From Gammaproteobacteria bacterium (GTDB taxonomy: Bacteria > Pseudomonadota > Gammaproteobacteria > JAADHQ01): a stretch of DNA of 42,639 bases. Shown in pieces: positions 34,192-42,264 of this stretch (its first letter is position 1; each line of letters starts with the position of its first letter). Below the pieces are notes generated by a model. The model did not search any database and was not told where the DNA came from. It saw only the letters and a program-made list of their open reading frames with translations. A program made the translations under genes and the position numbers. The stretch is from positions 1 through 42,639 of the forward strand of contig DRJK01000086.1 of the NCBI GenBank assembly GCA_011052215.1, written 5' to 3'.

Positions 34192-34482
34192 CATTCCCAG
34201 GCAAATACGTATTTTTACATTCATGATAATTTTTCAGCAAGAAATACCCTTGTACAGAATTTCGGATAACTGCCCGTTTACTCAAGACCAGCACCCCCCA
34301 TCAACCACTATAATTCCATTTTTAACATGTGGTAATCACCTGTAAACTGTGGCATGTGTCACTAAAATGCCCGGAACAGGCATGGCCACCCCTGCCATAC
34401 TCATTCAAACATGACCCAATCGACAAAATCGCGGGACGACAGACGCTAGTGTTCTATCCATGTGATGTTTACGGTTACTTCA
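34192..34482. other. Intergenic stretch of about 290 bp
   Basis: Between the M48 protease and the secreted unknown protein. No tRNA, repeat, terminator or recognisable promoter was seen. The short frames on either strand look like chance. Confidence 0.4.
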
Positions 34483-35031
34483 ATGAAAATAGTACGCTTT
34501 ATAACACTCTCTCTGACCGTCTTCCTGGCGATCAGCCCGGTGGCCAGATCAGAACCCGTCTTGATACTGGCGGGACTGATTTTTGCCTATGAAGTCTCCG
34601 AAAACAATGACAAGAACAAGGCAGACAATGTACCCATGGACTGGCGAGCTACTTTGACTGAAGAAGAAAACAGAAATATCGAGCAAATCGGCAAAGACCC
34701 GGTTATTCAGGCATGCCTTGAACAGGCCAATAATCACAATAATCCCGTTGCACAATATCATCTACGCAAGATTGCTGGTCTGAGTTCTAAAATAAAATCT
34801 GAAATCAGCAAAACGGGCGATATCGGCAATCTGGATAAATACAGTTACAAAAGACCGGTTCAGGGTTTCATATGGTGCAAACGGAATGCCGGCATCATCG
34901 TTGAAAATAATATAGCGCCTTACATGCATCAGGAATATGTCATACAGATTGCGCAACTGGGACAGATTTCCACACAAAATATACATGTGGTTATGGCCGA
35001 AGATAAAGAAGCACCCATGGGCATAGAGTAA
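34483..35031 (+). CDS. Secreted protein of unknown function
   Basis: 182 residues starting MKIVRFITLSLTVFLAISPV with a cleavage site near ARS-E. Not recognised. The mature part has DWRATLTEEENRNIEQIGKD, ACLEQANNHNNPVAQYHLRK and a cysteine in IWCKRNAG; mostly helical with no membrane segment. An in-frame ATG seven codons upstream (34462) gives a less typical signal peptide. It is followed 109 bp later by MITE copy C. Confidence 0.6.
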   Translation: MKIVRFITLSLTVFLAISPVARSEPVLILAGLIFAYEVSENNDKNKADNVPMDWRATLTEEENRNIEQIGKDPVIQACLEQANNHNNPVAQYHLRKIAGLSSKIKSEISKTGDIGNLDKYSYKRPVQGFIWCKRNAGIIVENNIAPYMHQEYVIQIAQLGQISTQNIHVVMAEDKEAPMGIE

Positions 35032-35139
35032 GATATGCCTGATTCCTGCCTGGATCAATCTGACACTAGCACCACCTCAACTAATTTCAAACCACCCCCG
35101 GATTCAGGGTTACATGAGTACTGTGCTTACCCCTATACT

Positions 35140-35371
35140 CATGACTGTCCCGTTAACATGTAACGAATACAGTTGAAATGTAAGCAGCAAGTGCGTTTTG
35201 GGCTAACCCGCAATCCGGACATGGAACCGGTAAGCCGAATCAAGACCGTCTGCCGCACGGATGCGGCAGCCGAGCCGCCATGGATGGCATGTTTTGTGTG
35301 TCTTGATTCGGCTTACCGGTTCCATGTCCTCACATCTATATGTGCTTCATAAAGTTAACGGGACAACAGTG
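35140..35371. mobile_element. MITE-like element, copy C (232 bp) with 8-bp target duplication
   Basis: Ends CATGACTGTCCCGTTAAC and inverted CACTGTTGTCCCGTTAAC. The direct repeat CCTATACT lies at both borders (35132-35139 and 35372-35379), which shows transposition. The 29-bp arms 35217-35245 and 35301-35329 are perfectly inverted. They enclose a 55-bp core (35246-35300) that contains the small hairpins CTGCCGC/GCGGCAG and GCCAT/ATGGC. No ORF, so it needs a transposase in trans. Upstream of the P-type ATPase gene. Confidence 0.9.
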
Positions 35372-35387
35372 CCTATACTGGTATAAT
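35360..35387 (+). promoter_or_regulatory. Possible hybrid promoter of the ATPase gene (element -35, native extended -10)
   Basis: GGGACA (35360-35365), the inverted end of MITE copy C, stands where a -35 box should be (4/6 to TTGACA). TATAAT (35382-35387) with TGG before it is an extended -10. Spacing is 16 bp. The predicted start would be about 40 nt before the ATPase ATG. Sequence-based prediction only. Confidence 0.45.
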
Positions 35388-35433
35388 ATGACTGCCTGTT
35401 TCGTGGCATTGAAAACACACGGGATGAGACATA

Positions 35434-38208
35434 ATGGGATATACCGGGCGTAGAAAACTTGTAAAAAAAGCCACAGGCATGAATGCTGAAAGACCTGACA
35501 AAAACCCTGCCAGCAGCGGAATACTTCTACCCCCTCATTCCATAACCGCTGAAGAACAACTTTCGCTATTAAATGCAACTCCACATGGACTAAGCAAGCT
35601 GGAGGTAGAGGCGCGTCTTAAACAGTACGGGGGGAATATTTTTCCGCATGGTAAACCACCCGGAATTGGCAAGGTTTTTTTCAATCAGTTCATTAGCCCG
35701 CTTATTTATGTATTACTGGCAGCAGCGGTATTTTCAATATTCATCAAAGAATGGTCAGATGCAGGTTTTATTTCGGCAGTCCTGATCATCAATGCAATTA
35801 TAGGCACCATTCAGGAATACTCTGCACAACGTGTAGCATCGGCCCTGAATAAACTGGTGCATACGCGTTGCCAGGTTCTCAGGGATGGCGATACCTATGA
35901 AATCAATGCAAATGAGCTCGTACCGGGCGATATTGTCCTGATCGAATCGGGTGAAAAAATCCCCGCTGATATTCGTTTACTTGACAGTCATGATCTTGAA
36001 ATTGATGAATCCTTACTGACCGGGGAGTCACTCGCCGTCCACAAGGATGCCCACAAAATACTGGATGAGGACACCATACTGGGTGACCGCGAAAATATGG
36101 TATTTACCGGCACCCTTGTAAACAGAGGAAGGGGACGTGGGGTTGTCGTCACAACAGCACTGGAAACGGAATTAGGACATATAGCCGAGGCCGTATTAAG
36201 CAAACCCGAAACCAGGACCCCGCTGTTAATCCGCATGGAAGAATTTACCCACCGGGTGGCTATATTTATCGGAATTGCTGCACTCCTGATGGCCATTATT
36301 TCCCTGGCGCGTGGTATGCCTCTGGCTGAAATCCTGTTACTTTCCGTAGCACTTGCGGTTTCTGCAATCCCGGAAGGCCTTCCAGTTGCAATGACAGTTG
36401 CACTGGCGATCGGTATGCGTCGAATGGCTAAAAGGAATGTTATTATCCGCCGCCTGTTATCGGTGGAGGCCCTCGGCTCCTGCACCTTCATAGCCACTGA
36501 TAAAACCGGGACATTAACCGTCAACCAGCTCACGGTACGTCGAATCATACTTCCGCCATCAAACATCCTTGATGTAACAGGCGAAGGCATGACACCGGAA
36601 GGAAAAATCAACATCCCGACGCCCGGAAATCCTGAACAGGAGCAGATGTTGAAACGACTGTTACAGGCAGTTGTGCTGAATAACGAAGGATTTATCGGCA
36701 TGCGCGATAATGAATGGATGCATCATGGTGATGCCGTTGATGTGGCATTACTCGTCCTGGCACACAAGGCCAGTATTATCAAGGCAGAGACTACCTCCTC
36801 ATACCCCGAAATTGCGAACATCCCTTTTGAATCCGAACGTCTGTTTTCGGCCACCCTCAACAAGGTAGGCAATATGCATGTGGCTTTTGTAAAAGGCGCA
36901 CTTGAAAAATTATTACCCATGTGCAGCACCATGTCGAACGGGAATGACAATATCCCTCTGGACAGAAAATCCATCGAGGCAAATGCAAGTATTCTCGCCA
37001 ATCAGGGATACAGGGTAATGGCAGTGGTTTCAGGCATAACTGAACTCCAGCATGACGAGGTATTTTCAGAGGAACATTTAAAAGGCATGACATTTCTTGG
37101 CCTCACAGGAATGATTGACCCGATACGGCATGAAGCCCGAGACGCTATCACGGCCTGTCTTAAGGCGGGTATCGATGTCGCCATGATAACGGGAGATCAC
37201 CCAGCCACTGCCCTGGCTATAGCCAGGGAGCTGAATCTGGCAAACGAATCGAGTAAAATCGTCACCGGTACTGAACTGCAACATACAAAAAATACCAGCG
37301 AACTGGACAATCTTATACAAGACACAACGGTCTTTGCCCGCGTTGAACCCCGGCAGAAACTGGCGATCATTCAGTCTCTGCAAAGACAAGGGCATTTCGT
37401 TGCTGTTAGTGGCGACGGGGCTAACGATGCCCCTGCTCTACGTGCTGCACAGGTCGGTGTTGCGATGGGGAAAAGCGGTACAGACGTGGCGCGTGAAACG
37501 GCCGGCCTGATTATCACTGACGATAATTTTGCTTCCATTGTCGCCGGTATTGAAGAAGGGCGGGTTGCCTATTCCAATGTCCGTAAGGTTATTTTTCTTC
37601 TCATCTCTACTGGTGCCGCAGAACTGGTGCTCTTTACATTGGCATTACTAACCGGGCAGGCACTGCCTCTGCTGGCGGTACAGTTACTCTGGCTCAATCT
37701 GGTAACAAATGGCATACAGGACATTGCACTCGTATTTGAACCCGCCGAAGGCAACGAACTAAACCACCCGCCCCGATCACCCGATGAGCCTATTTTTAAT
37801 CGCCTGATGATTGAACGGGTTATTGTGTCTGCGTTAACCATGGGGATTCTGACTTTTGCATTATTCCAGTTATTGATGAAACAGGGCTACTCAATTGATG
37901 AAGCGCGTAACGGTGCCCTGTTACTGATGGTGCTTTTTGAGAACATTCATGTATTTAACAGTCGCTCGGAAACACTCTCGGTTTTCAGGCATAATCCCTT
38001 TCGTAACCCGCTGTTACTGCTCGGGACGATTACAGCGCAACTTGTCCATATAGGTGCAATGTATACACCGTGGATAAGCAATATACTTCATATCCAGCCC
38101 GTTTCCCTGATACATTGGGGGAAGCTGTTATTCCTTGCCCTGTTTATCCTGCTGGTTATGGAGCTGCACAAAAAATACTGGCAGAAACGTTCTTTTCATT
38201 CAGTCTGA
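35434..38208 (+). CDS. P2-type cation-transporting ATPase
   Basis: 924 residues. Actuator motif LLTGESLAV, phosphorylation site ATDKTGTLT (Asp356), ATP-binding VAFVKGALEKLL, hinge GDGANDAPAL, and M4 PEGLP (Glu314) place it in the P2 (SERCA-like) class. It is an inner-membrane pump with about 10 helices. In the M5 segment STGAAE730, Gly727 takes the place of SERCA Asn768, while the Glu (SERCA Glu771) is kept. In M6, NLVTNGIQDIAL has Asn759 at the SERCA Asp800 position. Ion choice may therefore differ from Ca2+. The first ATG is used (GGGATGAGAC before it). It ends 13 bp inside the convergent rnd gene. Confidence 0.9.
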   Translation: MGYTGRRKLVKKATGMNAERPDKNPASSGILLPPHSITAEEQLSLLNATPHGLSKLEVEARLKQYGGNIFPHGKPPGIGKVFFNQFISPLIYVLLAAAVFSIFIKEWSDAGFISAVLIINAIIGTIQEYSAQRVASALNKLVHTRCQVLRDGDTYEINANELVPGDIVLIESGEKIPADIRLLDSHDLEIDESLLTGESLAVHKDAHKILDEDTILGDRENMVFTGTLVNRGRGRGVVVTTALETELGHIAEAVLSKPETRTPLLIRMEEFTHRVAIFIGIAALLMAIISLARGMPLAEILLLSVALAVSAIPEGLPVAMTVALAIGMRRMAKRNVIIRRLLSVEALGSCTFIATDKTGTLTVNQLTVRRIILPPSNILDVTGEGMTPEGKINIPTPGNPEQEQMLKRLLQAVVLNNEGFIGMRDNEWMHHGDAVDVALLVLAHKASIIKAETTSSYPEIANIPFESERLFSATLNKVGNMHVAFVKGALEKLLPMCSTMSNGNDNIPLDRKSIEANASILANQGYRVMAVVSGITELQHDEVFSEEHLKGMTFLGLTGMIDPIRHEARDAITACLKAGIDVAMITGDHPATALAIARELNLANESSKIVTGTELQHTKNTSELDNLIQDTTVFARVEPRQKLAIIQSLQRQGHFVAVSGDGANDAPALRAAQVGVAMGKSGTDVARETAGLIITDDNFASIVAGIEEGRVAYSNVRKVIFLLISTGAAELVLFTLALLTGQALPLLAVQLLWLNLVTNGIQDIALVFEPAEGNELNHPPRSPDEPIFNRLMIERVIVSALTMGILTFALFQLLMKQGYSIDEARNGALLLMVLFENIHVFNSRSETLSVFRHNPFRNPLLLLGTITAQLVHIGAMYTPWISNILHIQPVSLIHWGKLLFLALFILLVMELHKKYWQKRSFHSV

Positions 38209-39344
38209 ACTCGTAACTTTCCATTTTCAATATAAATATATTTTTCACTATTTAATATCGACTGTAATTCCACCCCGACAAGATCTTTCCGCCACCCCTG
38301 CATTACCTCAAGGTTATCCTGACCAAGAATCATCCGCTGCAAGTGTTTTCGCGAAGCCAGTTGCGCCGGATTTAATTCCAGCTCTGATGCACGTAGGTGC
38401 ACGACGGCGTTAAGTAAATCGACCAGCCCCTCCTGCGCTACCGACAATTTTGAACTGCGAATGAAATCAGGCAGCGCCTCCGGTGTGTGAACACTGGAGT
38501 CTTTTATCAGACCCAGAAGCTGCTCTCCATATTTTTTTACGATACGTTCATGTAACCCCCGGATACGGGCCAGCTCATCCCTTTTTGCTGGTTGCTGACG
38601 TGCAATATCGACTAATACATCATCCTTAAGCAACCAGCCGCGTGGCATATCCACATCCTGGGCAGTTTTCTCACGCCATTTTGCCAGTGCCTGAAGGACA
38701 GCCAGTGAGGCACCTCGTAATTTATTGGCCGCTTTTACCCGACGCCATGCCTTTTCAGGCAGATTTTCATGTCGCGATGGATCACTCAATTCTGTAAAAT
38801 CATTTTGTAACCATTTCAGTCGCCCACGTTTATCCAGTTCGTCACGCAAGTGTTCATAAATCTGACACAAATAAATAACGTCATCTGCCGCATACTTCAG
38901 TTGCGCTTCTGTAAGCGGGCGATGCGACCAATCGGCCCGTGTATGTGCCTTTCCCAAATGTATGCCAAGAATATCGTCCACCAGACGTGCATAGCCTGCC
39001 TGCTCCGGAAAACCAAGCAAGGGGGCCGCCACCTGCGTATCAAACAAAGGTTCCGGAAGACTGCCCTTTAAATGATAAAAAATCTCAAGATCCTGCCCGG
39101 CAGCATGAAAAACTTTGGTAATTGACGGGTCATAAATAATGTCAAGCAGGGGGTCAATGTCCGGAAGTGATTGTGTATCTATGCAGGCCGTTATATCCGG
39201 TGTGCCAACCTGTAAAAGACACAGTCGCGGATAATAGGTCTTCTCGCGCATAAACTCGGTGTCCAGCGCCAACCATTTGCTACCACGCAATTGTTGACAA
39301 AGGTTCGTCAGTTTGTCGGGTGAATCTATATATAATTTTTCCAT
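38196..39344 (-). CDS. rnd: Ribonuclease D
   Basis: 382 residues from the chosen ATG. The DEDDy exonuclease residues are visible: ALDTEF (Asp28, Glu30), HAAGQDLEIF, FDTQVAAPLLG and YAADDVIYL. HRDC domains follow (LRGASLAVLQALAKWREKTA and a second toward the C-terminus). RNase D trims 3' ends of tRNA and other small RNAs. The frame is open 24 codons upstream with two further ATGs, but family members begin near MEKLYIDSPDKL. It is convergent with the ATPase gene, overlapping by 13 bp. Confidence 0.94.
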   Translation of the reverse strand: MEKLYIDSPDKLTNLCQQLRGSKWLALDTEFMREKTYYPRLCLLQVGTPDITACIDTQSLPDIDPLLDIIYDPSITKVFHAAGQDLEIFYHLKGSLPEPLFDTQVAAPLLGFPEQAGYARLVDDILGIHLGKAHTRADWSHRPLTEAQLKYAADDVIYLCQIYEHLRDELDKRGRLKWLQNDFTELSDPSRHENLPEKAWRRVKAANKLRGASLAVLQALAKWREKTAQDVDMPRGWLLKDDVLVDIARQQPAKRDELARIRGLHERIVKKYGEQLLGLIKDSSVHTPEALPDFIRSSKLSVAQEGLVDLLNAVVHLRASELELNPAQLASRKHLQRMILGQDNLEVMQGWRKDLVGVELQSILNSEKYIYIENGKLRVQTE

Positions 39345-39654
39345 GTAGTGCAGCATATCGCATAGATACCAGGTATATAAGTAGGCGGACATAAAATAAT
39401 AAAGTTGCCGGGGCATTAGTTGAGATCATTCTTTGCAGAAATCTGCCGGTCCCGGGAGTTGGCATTGAGGGTGTTGAGATTCCGTTGCTTCAGAACACGG
39501 GCGGAAAACGGTGAATCATGCCATACACCCGGAGAAAATACACCCCGTCACAGTGGACAGACCGGTATCGGTAACGGCCTGGTAAAATATGGTTAGTCAT
39601 TGTTTTATATGTAAATATAACCCGCCATGCTTCAAAATATATTCTCTGTATCAT

Positions 39655-39681
39655 TAAAGTATCCAGAATAAGTGTCGTTAC
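39655..39681 (+). promoter_or_regulatory. Sigma-28 (FliA) promoter of the chemoreceptor gene
   Basis: TAAAGTAT then 11 bases and GTCGTTAC, compared with TAAAGTTT-N11-GCCGATAA (7/8 and 5/8; TAAA to GTCG exactly 15 bases). Leader to the ATG is about 105 nt. It fits the class of late genes expected from FliA. Confidence 0.55.
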
Positions 39682-39745
39682 CATTTATAGAAACTGCAAA
39701 ATTGAAGTACATTACAAATTTAAATAACCAAGAGCAAACAATAAC

Positions 39746-39772
39746 CAATACTATTGATGCCCAATAGTATTG
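39746..39772. repeat. Perfect 11-bp inverted repeat in the chemoreceptor leader
   Basis: CAATACTATTG and CAATAGTATTG pair perfectly around the loop ATGCC. It ends 24 nt before the ATG and lies in the predicted transcript. It could be an operator or an mRNA hairpin that affects initiation; AT-rich, no T-run. Confidence 0.55.
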
Positions 39773-39796
39773 TATCGACTAAAGGGTACAGAGATC

Positions 39797-41368
39797 ATGA
39801 AAATCAACATGCCTGTAACAGGTGTTGAACAGGGCTTCAGTGAAGGTGATGTACTTATTACCACAACAAATCTGAAGGGGTCTATCACTTATTATAATAA
39901 CCATTTCAAAAGAATCAGTGGTTTTAATGATGACGAGTTGACGGGCAAAAACCACAACATGGTTCGTCACCCGGACATGCCACCCGCGGCCTTCGGTGAC
40001 CTGTGGTCAACTATCCAGTCAGGCAAGTCATGGATGGGCGTTGTTAAAAATCGCGCAAAAAATGGCGACCACTATTACGTTGACGCCTATGTCACACCTA
40101 TCAGCAAATCCGGAAAATCAGTAGAATATCAGTCTGTCAGAATACCGGCGAAAAAAGAGTTTATAGACAGGGCAGAAACCCTGTACAAACGCATCAGGGA
40201 AAACAAGCCGCCGATAAGCATCTGGCACAAGACCGGCATGACTTTAAGATTAATGCTTGCATTTGCTTCGATCCTGATTGCCGCATTGGGATTTTCATTG
40301 CTGCCCGGCAACCCCTCTATTCCACAACTTGTAGTTGCACTGCTGACCGGACTGGGCATTTCTTATGGCCTGGCCCGATTAATCACAAAACCCTTGCAGG
40401 AGATCGTAAAACAAACAAGGCAAACAATTGATAACCCGCTTGCCCGGCAGGTATACGGTGGTTCACAAAGTGAACTGGCGCAGATCAAGCTGGCTCTGCA
40501 TATGAAAGACCTGGAAATAAACAGTATTGTTGCACGCCTGCTCGATACATCTGATCAATGGAGCAGGATAGTCGAAGAAACCTCCTGCGCAACAAAGGAA
40601 ACCAGTGAAGGCGTTGCCAGACAACATTCCGAGATCGATCAATTGGCCACGGCCATGAATGAAGTAGCATCCACCGTTCAGGAGGTGGCGCGCAATACCG
40701 GTGAAGCGGCACAGGCAGCGCAGGATGCCGACCAGACCGTAGCCACGGGTAAACAGGACGTCGCAACGACAATAGAATCCATATCACAAGTCGCAGAGGG
40801 TGTCAGGCAGGCATCTGAAGTGGTTTCCAGGTTGAAAGAGGAGAGCACCAATATTGGCTCTGTTCTGGATGTTATTCGGGGTATTGCCGAGCAGACAAAC
40901 TTACTGGCCCTGAATGCCGCTATTGAGGCAGCACGTGCTGGAGAACAGGGTCGTGGTTTTGCAGTCGTCGCAGACGAGGTGCGCTCCCTGGCAAAACGCA
41001 CACAGGAGTCGACACAGGAAATACAGTCCATGATTGAAAGCATCCAGTCAGGTGCCTCCGAAGCCGTCAGCGCGATGGAAAGTGGCCGGGAGCAAGTCGA
41101 GGGCAGTGTGACGCGGGCACAGAAGGCCGGTGATTCACTTGACCATATTGCTGAAATCGTCACAACGATTTCAAACATGAATATCCAGATAGCCAGCGCA
41201 ACCGAAGAACAAAGCTCCGTGAGCGAGGAAATGAACCGGAACGTCGTAAACATCAACAGTGCAGCCGATTCCAATGCCGCCAACAGCCAGCAAACATCGA
41301 TTGCTGTCGGAAAACTGGAGAAATTCACAGAGCATTTAACGACTCTGGTTCGTCAGTTTCAAAAATAA
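39797..41368 (+). CDS. Aer-like PAS-containing methyl-accepting chemotaxis protein
   Basis: 523 residues from the ATG at 39797. An N-terminal PAS domain of Aer type ([56 protein letters not shown]) is followed by two close hydrophobic segments (about 160-205) without a periplasmic domain, and a long coiled signalling region. The hairpin tip [20 protein letters not shown] and [20 protein letters not shown] is the MCP signature. FAD- or heme-based redox/oxygen sensing is inferred. Methylation sites are targets of CheR above. The longer frame (TTG at 39770) has no need for the extra residues. Sigma-28 promoter upstream. Confidence 0.92.
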   Translation: MKINMPVTGVEQGFSEGDVLITTTNLKGSITYYNNHFKRISGFNDDELTGKNHNMVRHPDMPPAAFGDLWSTIQSGKSWMGVVKNRAKNGDHYYVDAYVTPISKSGKSVEYQSVRIPAKKEFIDRAETLYKRIRENKPPISIWHKTGMTLRLMLAFASILIAALGFSLLPGNPSIPQLVVALLTGLGISYGLARLITKPLQEIVKQTRQTIDNPLARQVYGGSQSELAQIKLALHMKDLEINSIVARLLDTSDQWSRIVEETSCATKETSEGVARQHSEIDQLATAMNEVASTVQEVARNTGEAAQAAQDADQTVATGKQDVATTIESISQVAEGVRQASEVVSRLKEESTNIGSVLDVIRGIAEQTNLLALNAAIEAARAGEQGRGFAVVADEVRSLAKRTQESTQEIQSMIESIQSGASEAVSAMESGREQVEGSVTRAQKAGDSLDHIAEIVTTISNMNIQIASATEEQSSVSEEMNRNVVNINSAADSNAANSQQTSIAVGKLEKFTEHLTTLVRQFQK

Positions 41369-41461
41369 ACAGTATCGTCCATATGAAAAGACCATACACC
41401 AGGAGTCTGGCGGATTTTGCATGCCTGGCGCTTACCCGTTTGACTAACGAGGGGGACTTAC

Positions 41462-41749
41462 TCAGGATTTATTATTTTCCGGTTCAATGCCGTCTTGTAT
41501 TTGCCCGGCCTGCCCACCACTCACCAGGTTACTCAAATCCGCACTGTCAATGCCGCCTTTCCTGGCGGTATAATAACGACCTGCGGCATAAAGTATTGAC
41601 AGGGCAGTAAAATCGGCTGCCACCAGCAATGGCAGTGTAATAATCTGGTTTAAATCAAACCGTGTCGTGCCTCCATACAGCAAATAAAATAACCAGCTGC
41701 CGGTTAATATGACGATTACGACAATGTCACTTTTTCTGAATTTTATCAT
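41462..41749 (-). CDS. Small membrane protein of unknown function
   Basis: 95 residues with two hydrophobic segments: DIVVIVILTGSWLFYLLYG and IITLPLLVAADFTALSILYA, then a hydrophilic tail rich in Gly/Asp/Asn. Not recognised. The start ATG has GAGG 6 nt before it, and a start ten codons upstream is less likely. It is 93 bp after and opposite to the chemoreceptor gene. Confidence 0.6.
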   Translation of the reverse strand: MIKFRKSDIVVIVILTGSWLFYLLYGGTTRFDLNQIITLPLLVAADFTALSILYAAGRYYTARKGGIDSADLSNLVSGGQAGQIQDGIEPENNKS

Positions 41750-42128
41750 CTTGGCCTCTTGATTGTTGCAGTAATACAATATGTCGCTCCCTCCTATTCA
41801 GTTTGATGGCTGATTGTAGTGGAAGCTTATCTGCATTCTATAAACCCTGTGTTGCGAGACATCAAGAATATCACATATAAGCACCTGGCCTGAATACCCC
41901 ATCAATAAAAAAGGCAAAACCTTTAACCTGGATTCATCAGTTGGATGGCCTGTAGAGTGTGTTGAATTTTGTGGCTGGCAAGGCGCGATGAGGAGTAATA
42001 GCCAGCTATTGCGACGATTCGCAGCGACTCAGCTATCGGGTGAGTCCTGATATAACTCTATTTCTATAATTTTTCATTAACTTAATGCGTTATTTAAGCG
42101 GTCCACTGATGAATCCAGGTTCAAGACC

Positions 42129-42160
42129 ACACATTATTCAATGTGTTTATATTGAATAAT
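42129..42160. repeat. Two overlapping, mutually exclusive inverted repeats
   Basis: ATTATTCAAT (42133-42142) pairs with ATTGAATAAT (42151-42160) over an 8-nt loop. Alternatively ACACATT (42129-42135) pairs with AATGTGT (42140-42146). They share bases, so only one can form at a time. They lie between the transporter terminator and the upstream side of the small membrane protein gene. Confidence 0.55.
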
Positions 42161-42190
42161 GACAACGGCTTTACCATAACAAATTGATGA

Positions 42191-42225
42191 TAAAAAACAG
42201 GCCGTGATTACAATCACGGCCTGTT
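42191..42225 (-). terminator. Strong rho-independent terminator of the YeiH-type transporter gene
   Basis: On the minus strand CAGGCCGTGATT and AATCACGGCCTG form a near-perfect 11-12 bp GC-rich stem, followed by TTTTTTATC. It lies 40 bp after the transporter stop codon. Confidence 0.92.
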
Positions 42226-42264
42226 CAGGGTTACCTCTTATTATTATTATGGATCACACGATCA

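Larger units (their letters stand above)
39345..39796. other. Divergent intergenic region between rnd and the chemoreceptor gene
   Basis: About 450 bp without a gene, AT-rich toward the chemoreceptor. It holds a sigma-28-like promoter (39655-39681) and a perfect 11-bp inverted repeat (39746-39772), described separately. Nothing else is recognised. Confidence 0.6.
41750..42264. other. About 500 bp without a gene, hairpin-rich
   Basis: Contains a hairpin-forming segment around 41970-42040 (ATAGCCAGCTAT and TGCGACGATTCGCA), which resembles extragenic repeats common in gammaproteobacteria but is present once here; two mutually exclusive hairpins at 42129-42160; and the transporter terminator at 42191-42225. 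No gene supported. Confidence 0.5.

Noticed and set aside
23804-35371. The three repeated segments as a CRISPR array or as REP sequences
   Set aside because: They are far apart, about 232-234 bp long, with terminal inverted repeats and target duplications, which fits MITEs instead.
35988-36701. 237-codon minus-strand frame within the P-type ATPase gene
   Set aside because: It is antisense to well-conserved ATPase motifs and has no recognisable domain.
40678-41328. 216-codon minus-strand frame within the chemoreceptor gene
   Set aside because: It is a shadow of the Ala/Ser/Glu-rich coiled coil of the receptor.
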